Shown here one piece after another: positions 5,989-9,558 of a stretch of DNA of 9,558 nt. The stretch covers positions 1 to 9,558 of the forward strand of contig JAIRRD010000175.1 of NCBI GenBank assembly GCA_031256155.1, in the 5' to 3' direction. The DNA comes from Holophagales bacterium (GTDB lineage: Bacteria > Acidobacteriota > Holophagae > Holophagales > Holophagaceae). The stretch's first letter is position 1; every line of letters begins with the position of its first letter. Below the pieces are notes generated by a model. That model did no database searches, was not told where the DNA came from, and saw nothing but the letters and a program-made list of their open reading frames with translations. Position numbers and translations under genes: made by a program.

Positions 5989-5994
5989 ACTCTG

Positions 5995-5998
5995 TCCT
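5995..5998 (-). promoter_or_regulatory. Ribosome binding site deciding the gmhB start
   Basis: AGGA on the minus strand (TCCT at 5995-5998), six bases before TTG at 5988. The alternative ATG at 6093 is preceded by CCGGGC with no purine-rich site. Confidence 0.5.
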
Positions 5999-6133
5999 GT
6001 GGTTGTAAATATAGTCGTTTTGCTTGTGGATGCGCCGTGATGGAGCGAACCTATGACAGGCGGGGAGCGCAATGGGAAGCGTGGGTGATACATGCCCGGT
6101 TGTTACGGTTGTAAAGTGCATTCACATACCGGA

Positions 6134-6691
6134 TCATTTTTTGGGAACACGGCTTGCTCTAGCAAAGTAGTGCAGACCGGAGGCTATGACTAAACTGGCA
6201 ACTACATAAAAAGACCATGGGAAAAAGAAATCCAGCAATACGCTTGACTCAACGGCATTTGCCAGGAGGGTGAGTGATATTACAACCAGTTCTGTCCCGG
6301 CAGTCATTTTTCCCAGTATTGAGGGCATGAATTGTGACTGGTCGTAATCTGAGGAGGCTCTAAGTGCAAAAAGGCCTATGATTACATCTCTTGTGATAGC
6401 CAAAATTGACACCCAGGCCGGAATTGTCAGTCTAAAGTGTTTTGAGGGCATACACATTAATACAAAAGCGGTTGCCATAAGGAGTTTGTCTGCCACGGGG
6501 TCTAAAAAAGCGCCTAATTCTGAAAATTGATCGAAACATCTGGCTATAAAGCCGTCAAGCAAGTCTGTTAAGCCCGCTATAGCAAACAAAAAACATGCCA
6601 CGACTATTTGCCCATACCAAACTGAGATGGCGAAAACGGGTACGGTCAGTATTCGCAGCAAAGTGAGGAGGTTTGGAATGGTCAAATACAT
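6134..6691 (-). CDS. pgsA: CDP-diacylglycerol--glycerol-3-phosphate 3-phosphatidyltransferase
   Basis: An inner-membrane CDP-alcohol phosphotransferase of 185 residues, the usual PgsA length. It would join CDP-diacylglycerol and glycerol-3-phosphate to make phosphatidylglycerol phosphate, the first committed step to phosphatidylglycerol and cardiolipin. The start IPNLLTLLRILTVPVF is typical of the family. The catalytic signature is complete: DLLDGFIAR (Asp43, Asp46, Gly47, Arg51), eight residues, then GAFLDPVAD (Gly60, Asp64, Asp68), the Asp residues binding metal. Four or five further hydrophobic segments follow. A CAP-type cardiolipin synthase shares the motif and cannot be excluded. The ribosome binding site before ATG at 6691 is weak. 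gmhB follows on the same strand and may be co-transcribed. The upstream 319 bases are shared with the divergent feo operon. Confidence 0.85.
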   Translation of the reverse strand: MYLTIPNLLTLLRILTVPVFAISVWYGQIVVACFLFAIAGLTDLLDGFIARCFDQFSELGAFLDPVADKLLMATAFVLMCMPSKHFRLTIPAWVSILAITRDVIIGLFALRASSDYDQSQFMPSILGKMTAGTELVVISLTLLANAVESSVLLDFFFPWSFYVVASLVIASGLHYFARASRVPKK

Positions 6692-6714
6692 GGGGTTTTA
6701 CATCCATAGAGGTA

Positions 6715-6837
6715 ATTTCAAAACCCAAGTCGCAGGCCTGGCTTCCATTTTGCCGTCCGCTCCAATAGTTATGTCCGGCTTTAATTCCAGCACAGTCTGG
6801 CAACTCTGTTGCCATTTCAAAACAGGAGTTTTGAAAT
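6715..6837. repeat. Three copies of ATTTCAAAAC upstream of pgsA
   Basis: The 10-mer ATTTCAAAAC occurs at 6715-6724 and 6814-6823, and inverted (GTTTTGAAAT) at 6828-6837, all in the pgsA-feoA intergenic region. Repeated sites in a divergent promoter region suggest a regulator, but none is identified. Confidence 0.45.
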
Positions 6838-6840
6838 TGG
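6798..6840. promoter_or_regulatory. Two overlapping hairpins in the pgsA-feoA intergenic region
   Basis: Hairpin A is TGGCAAC, loop TCT, GTTGCCA (6798-6814, perfect 7-base arms). Hairpin B is CCATTTCAAAAC, loop AGGA, GTTTTGAAATTGG (6812-6840, one bulge). They share bases 6812-6814, so they compete for those pairs. If the pgsA transcript starts upstream of 6840, both would lie in its leader. No terminator-type T-run follows on either strand, so a protein-binding or leader role fits better than termination. Confidence 0.45.
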
Positions 6841-6869
6841 CTCCATGATTCAGTATATAGTTTTTTTAG

Positions 6870-6898
6870 TTGAAATATAGATAATCGTGCGCTATAAA
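6870..6898 (+). promoter_or_regulatory. Predicted promoter of the feo operon
   Basis: TTGAAA (-35, 6870-6875), 17-base spacer, TATAAA (-10, 6893-6898), one mismatch each. Start near 6905 leaves a leader of about 105 bases with a small hairpin (AGCGCG / CGCGGCT, 6909-6929). The spacer contains GATAATCG, at most a partial Fur-like half-site; feo operons are usually Fur-regulated, but no full operator is visible. Confidence 0.5.
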
Positions 6899-7010
6899 AT
6901 AAGAATGTAGCGCGAATACTTACGCGGCTCAATATCACGTTGCGGTAATGCTTGTTTATGGGTTGTACTTTTGGTGGTTTATCTTTAATCTTTAATTTTT
7001 ACAGTCGAAA

Positions 7011-7259
7011 ATGTTTAACAATCACACCCAAATCTTTCTGAGCGACCTTAACCCTGGGGATTGTGCTACGGTCGCTGGTCTCACTTCAAATGGAACTATA
7101 AAAAAACGGCTGCTTGAGATGGGATTTACACGTGGTGCTACTGTAAAAGTAGAAAAATATGCCCCTATGGGTGACCCCATGGAACTGGTGATTAAAGGCT
7201 ACCATTTGTCGCTTCGCAAAAAAGAATGTCAGTGCATCCTGGTGGTTAAGGAGCCTTGA
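7011..7259 (+). CDS. feoA: Ferrous iron transport protein A
   Basis: A small cytoplasmic SH3-like protein (82 residues, normal FeoA size) that supports FeoB-mediated Fe2+ uptake. Typical features are the opening LSDLNPGDCATVAGL, the turn RLLEMGFTRGATVKVEKYAP, the GDPMELVIKGYHLSLRKKE segment and a final strand CILVV. ATG at 7011 gives a usual-length N-terminus, although the sequence before it (TTTACAGTCGAAA) has no clear ribosome binding site, so translation may start weakly. Its TGA stop (7257-7259) overlaps the feoB ATG by one base, indicating coupling. First gene of feoA-feoB-cysteine-rich protein. Confidence 0.92.
   Translation: MFNNHTQIFLSDLNPGDCATVAGLTSNGTIKKRLLEMGFTRGATVKVEKYAPMGDPMELVIKGYHLSLRKKECQCILVVKEP
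7248..7253 (+). promoter_or_regulatory. Ribosome binding site deciding the feoB start
   Basis: AAGGAG inside the end of feoA, five bases before ATG at 7259. The TTG at 7256, one codon earlier, would be only two bases away, so ATG is preferred. Confidence 0.75.
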
Positions 7260-9427
7260 TGACGCTGGTGGCGCTGGCTGGCAACCCCAACTGCGGTAAA
7301 ACAACAATATTTAATGCGTTGACTGGCCTGCGCCACCACGTTGGTAACTACCCTGGTGTCACAGTAGAGCTTCAGAGCGGCCAATTAGTACTGGGTGATT
7401 CGGTAATTGAAATTCTTGATTTGCCGGGGACGTATTCTCTTTCAGCCCACAGTGAAGATGAGCGCATAGCTGCGAAAGAACTTATCAAAAAGAATGTGGA
7501 TGTGATAATAAACATTCTGGATGCGTCTAATCTGGAGCGCAATTTATACCTGACTGCTCAGTTGATAGAGCTGCGCCGCCCAATAATTTTTGTAATCAAC
7601 ATGATTGATGATGCAGAAAAGACTGGGAAGGTGATTGATATAGAAAAGCTGGAATTGCTTTTGGGAGGCCCGGTAATACCAACTGTCGGAAGCCGTCAGG
7701 ATGGAATTCAAAAACTGCGAAGCAAAATTCAGGAAATTCTCAATCAAGACGAGATATGTCATCGTCAAATCCCAATAAGCTATGGTGATGATATTGAAAA
7801 CGAACTGCGAAAACTGGAGCTTGAAATCAGTCAGGATGAACAGTTAGCTGAAGGTGTTGCGCCGAGATGGCTGGCACTGGGTCTGCTGGAAAATCATCAA
7901 TGGGCACTGACGCTTGCTTCAGAGAGTCACGCCAGCCGTGCGATAGAAAACCAGAGGAGAGAGAGTGCTGCTTTTCTGGAGGGACATTTAGGCGAAGATG
8001 CTACTGCCCTTTTGGCTGAACGCCGCTATGGTTTTGCCCATGGTCTGTTTGCTGAAACTGTCCAAACGACAGCTGAAAGTGGACGGAACCTGACGGAAAA
8101 ATTGGATGCTGTTTTAACTCATCGCTGGTTGGGAATTCCAATTTTTATCGCGATCTTAATGGCGATGTACGCCGTTACTTTTGTGCTTGGAAAATTGCCG
8201 GAGGCTTGGATTAGTCGGTTGTTTGAGAATTTGCAAAATTGGGTGTCTATACAGCTTCCTCATGGCGAACTGGCTAGTTTACTGGCTAATGGCATAATAC
8301 CTGGGGTGGGCGCTGTGGCGGCTTTTTTGCCGGTGATACTGGTTCTCATGGGGTGTGTGTCTTTTTTGGAAGATACAGGCTATATGGCCAGGGCGGCTTT
8401 TATAATGGATCGCTTGATGCACCTTATGGGCTTACATGGCAAGAGTTTTATTCCGCTTGTGATGGGTACTGGCTGCAATGTTCCGGCTATACAGGCCACA
8501 CGTATCATTGAAGCTAAAGATGATCGGCTGATTACGATTTTGGTCGTGCCGCTGATTTCTTGCTCCGCTCGCCTACAGGTCTATATCCTGCTGGCAAGTG
8601 CGTTTTTTCAGCCTGTTTATGCTGCTTTTGTTGTGATTGGACTTCATATCTTAAGTTTCGGTGTTGCTGTGTTGATGGGAAAAATTTTGCGCTGGACTCT
8701 GTTTCACGGTGAAACTACACCATTTGTCATGGAACTGCCCCCGTACCGTATGCCCGTTTTGAAGTCGACTATCATTCATATGTGGGAAAAGGGCAGCACC
8801 TTTTTAACCCATGCTGGCACTAGCATTTTGGCGGGCGCGGCTCTGATTTGGTTTTTTTCCCACTATCCTGGAATCGCCAGTTATGAACTGAAAAGCAAGT
8901 ACGCGCAAACGCAACTTGAGATAAAAGCTAAGGAACTACCAGCTGATGAGGAGCGGTGTGCGCTGGAACAAATGGAGGCCGAGCATCAGACTCAAATACT
9001 CAACACCAGTTTTGCTGCTTCGTTTGGGAGAAAAATTCAACCCATTCTCCAACCTATTCTCGACCCGGATAAATCCAGACAAGATGCCTGGAAAGATAGT
9101 GTGGCGCTGACTGTTGGTTTTGTCGCTAAAGAACTTGTTGTGAGTACAACCGCTGTTATGTACCGGATTCCATCATCTGACGGAGATGCCGATGATCTCT
9201 CGTTACAAGATACACTGCGCTTCAGTAGCGGTATGATGCCGCTTACGGCAATTTCATTTCTGGTATTTGTTCTCCTTTACACACCGTGCCTTGCTACACT
9301 CAGTATGATTTATGAAGAGACTAAAAGTCTTTTGTGGCCCGCTTTTACGATATGTTACGGACTTTTTCTTGCTTGGGGAATGTCCTGGATGGTAATTCAT
9401 GTAGGACGGATGGTGATTGGATCATGA
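7259..9427 (+). CDS. feoB: Ferrous iron transporter FeoB (GTPase-coupled)
   Basis: A 722-residue inner-membrane Fe2+ transporter, near the usual length. The N-terminal G domain is complete: G1 GNPNCGKTT (8-16), G2 Thr35 in GNYPGVTVE, G3 DLPG (54-57), G4 NMID (114-117), G5-like VGSRQDG. A helical GDP-dissociation-inhibitor-type region follows to about residue 280. The membrane part begins near LGIPIFIAILMAMYAVTFVL and contains two gate halves, FLEDTGYMARAAFIMDRLM ... MGTGCNVPAIQATR with Cys in GCN, and GFVAKELVVSTTAVMY. The last helices end at VIHVGRMVIGS. No key motif is missing. It is translationally coupled at both ends: ATG overlaps the feoA stop, and its own TGA (9425-9427) overlaps the next ATG. 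Confidence 0.95.
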   Translation: MTLVALAGNPNCGKTTIFNALTGLRHHVGNYPGVTVELQSGQLVLGDSVIEILDLPGTYSLSAHSEDERIAAKELIKKNVDVIINILDASNLERNLYLTAQLIELRRPIIFVINMIDDAEKTGKVIDIEKLELLLGGPVIPTVGSRQDGIQKLRSKIQEILNQDEICHRQIPISYGDDIENELRKLELEISQDEQLAEGVAPRWLALGLLENHQWALTLASESHASRAIENQRRESAAFLEGHLGEDATALLAERRYGFAHGLFAETVQTTAESGRNLTEKLDAVLTHRWLGIPIFIAILMAMYAVTFVLGKLPEAWISRLFENLQNWVSIQLPHGELASLLANGIIPGVGAVAAFLPVILVLMGCVSFLEDTGYMARAAFIMDRLMHLMGLHGKSFIPLVMGTGCNVPAIQATRIIEAKDDRLITILVVPLISCSARLQVYILLASAFFQPVYAAFVVIGLHILSFGVAVLMGKILRWTLFHGETTPFVMELPPYRMPVLKSTIIHMWEKGSTFLTHAGTSILAGAALIWFFSHYPGIASYELKSKYAQTQLEIKAKELPADEERCALEQMEAEHQTQILNTSFAASFGRKIQPILQPILDPDKSRQDAWKDSVALTVGFVAKELVVSTTAVMYRIPSSDGDADDLSLQDTLRFSSGMMPLTAISFLVFVLLYTPCLATLSMIYEETKSLLWPAFTICYGLFLAWGMSWMVIHVGRMVIGS

Positions 9428-9558
9428 CAACGCAGACGTGGATAGTTCTTCTGCTCGTGATGCTTGCGCTGACATGCTTGGTCAGGAAGTTACGGACGCC
9501 TGTATGTCGAAAGTCAGGTTGTGCTGGAGCATTTTGCGCTTGTGATGCTCTCTTTACG
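9424..9558 (+). CDS. FeoB-associated cysteine-rich membrane protein (5' part)
   Basis: ATG at 9424 overlaps the feoB stop in an ATGA arrangement; the frame is open to the window end (45 codons seen). The product starts MTTQTWIVLLLVMLALTCLV, a single membrane helix, followed by a short basic stretch and a Cys-rich segment CRKSGCAGAFCACD. This layout (one N-terminal helix, then clustered cysteines) matches the small FeoB-associated Cys-rich proteins found behind feoB in many bacteria. Their function is not settled; an accessory role in iron handling is presumed. It overlaps feoB and should be made with it. Confidence 0.7.
   Translation, partial: MTTQTWIVLLLVMLALTCLVRKLRTPVCRKSGCAGAFCACDALFT

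Noticed and set aside
6876..6892. Fur box at the feo promoter
   Set aside because: Only GATAAT plus a few bases match; no 19-base inverted operator is present.
6555..6938. Minus-strand 127-codon frame across the pgsA start and its upstream region
   Set aside because: It overlaps pgsA in another frame and would contain the hairpins and repeats; no family recognised. The stretch FEMATELPDCAGIKAG is mildly protein-like but unsupported.

Overview
This window joins the end of a phage tail-gene cluster to ordinary bacterial chromosome, with a rearranged accessory stretch between them. The genus cannot be read from the sequence. A GmhB-type heptose phosphatase and a lipoprotein with an outer-membrane-type signal suggest a Gram-negative host, and base composition is moderate. 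The phage genes are most likely a prophage or prophage remnant.

Region 1 (1-1899, + strand) holds the 3' part of a J-like tail-tip/fibre protein. It is open at the left edge and ends in a gp53-like receptor-binding domain. Next, with a good ribosome binding site, is a 154-residue protein of a type commonly found beside phage tail fibres.

Region 2 (1902-5427) is mosaic. A 543-residue lipoprotein runs on the minus strand from its own promoter and converges on the tail genes. It has two Ig-like (Big_2) domains and seven repeats that probably form a beta-propeller. After it come a decayed piece of a J-like tail protein, a two-helix membrane protein resembling DUF4760 with a near-consensus promoter and a frameshift, and a debris field. 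The debris includes a near-identical 67-bp copy of part of the 154-residue gene and two related phage-like fragments in opposite orientations. The simplest reading is that a tail module was duplicated and broken up while at least two independently expressed cargo genes settled there.

Region 3 (5428-6691, - strand) is chromosomal: pgsA (phospholipid synthesis) followed by gmhB (LPS heptose synthesis).

Region 4 (6692-9558, + strand) begins with a 319-bp divergent intergenic region containing hairpins, a repeated 10-mer and a promoter. The ferrous-iron operon follows: feoA, feoB and the start of a FeoB-associated cysteine-rich membrane protein, with overlapping stop/start codons that indicate translational coupling.

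No tRNA, rRNA, CRISPR array, transposase, integrase or convincing att site was seen.
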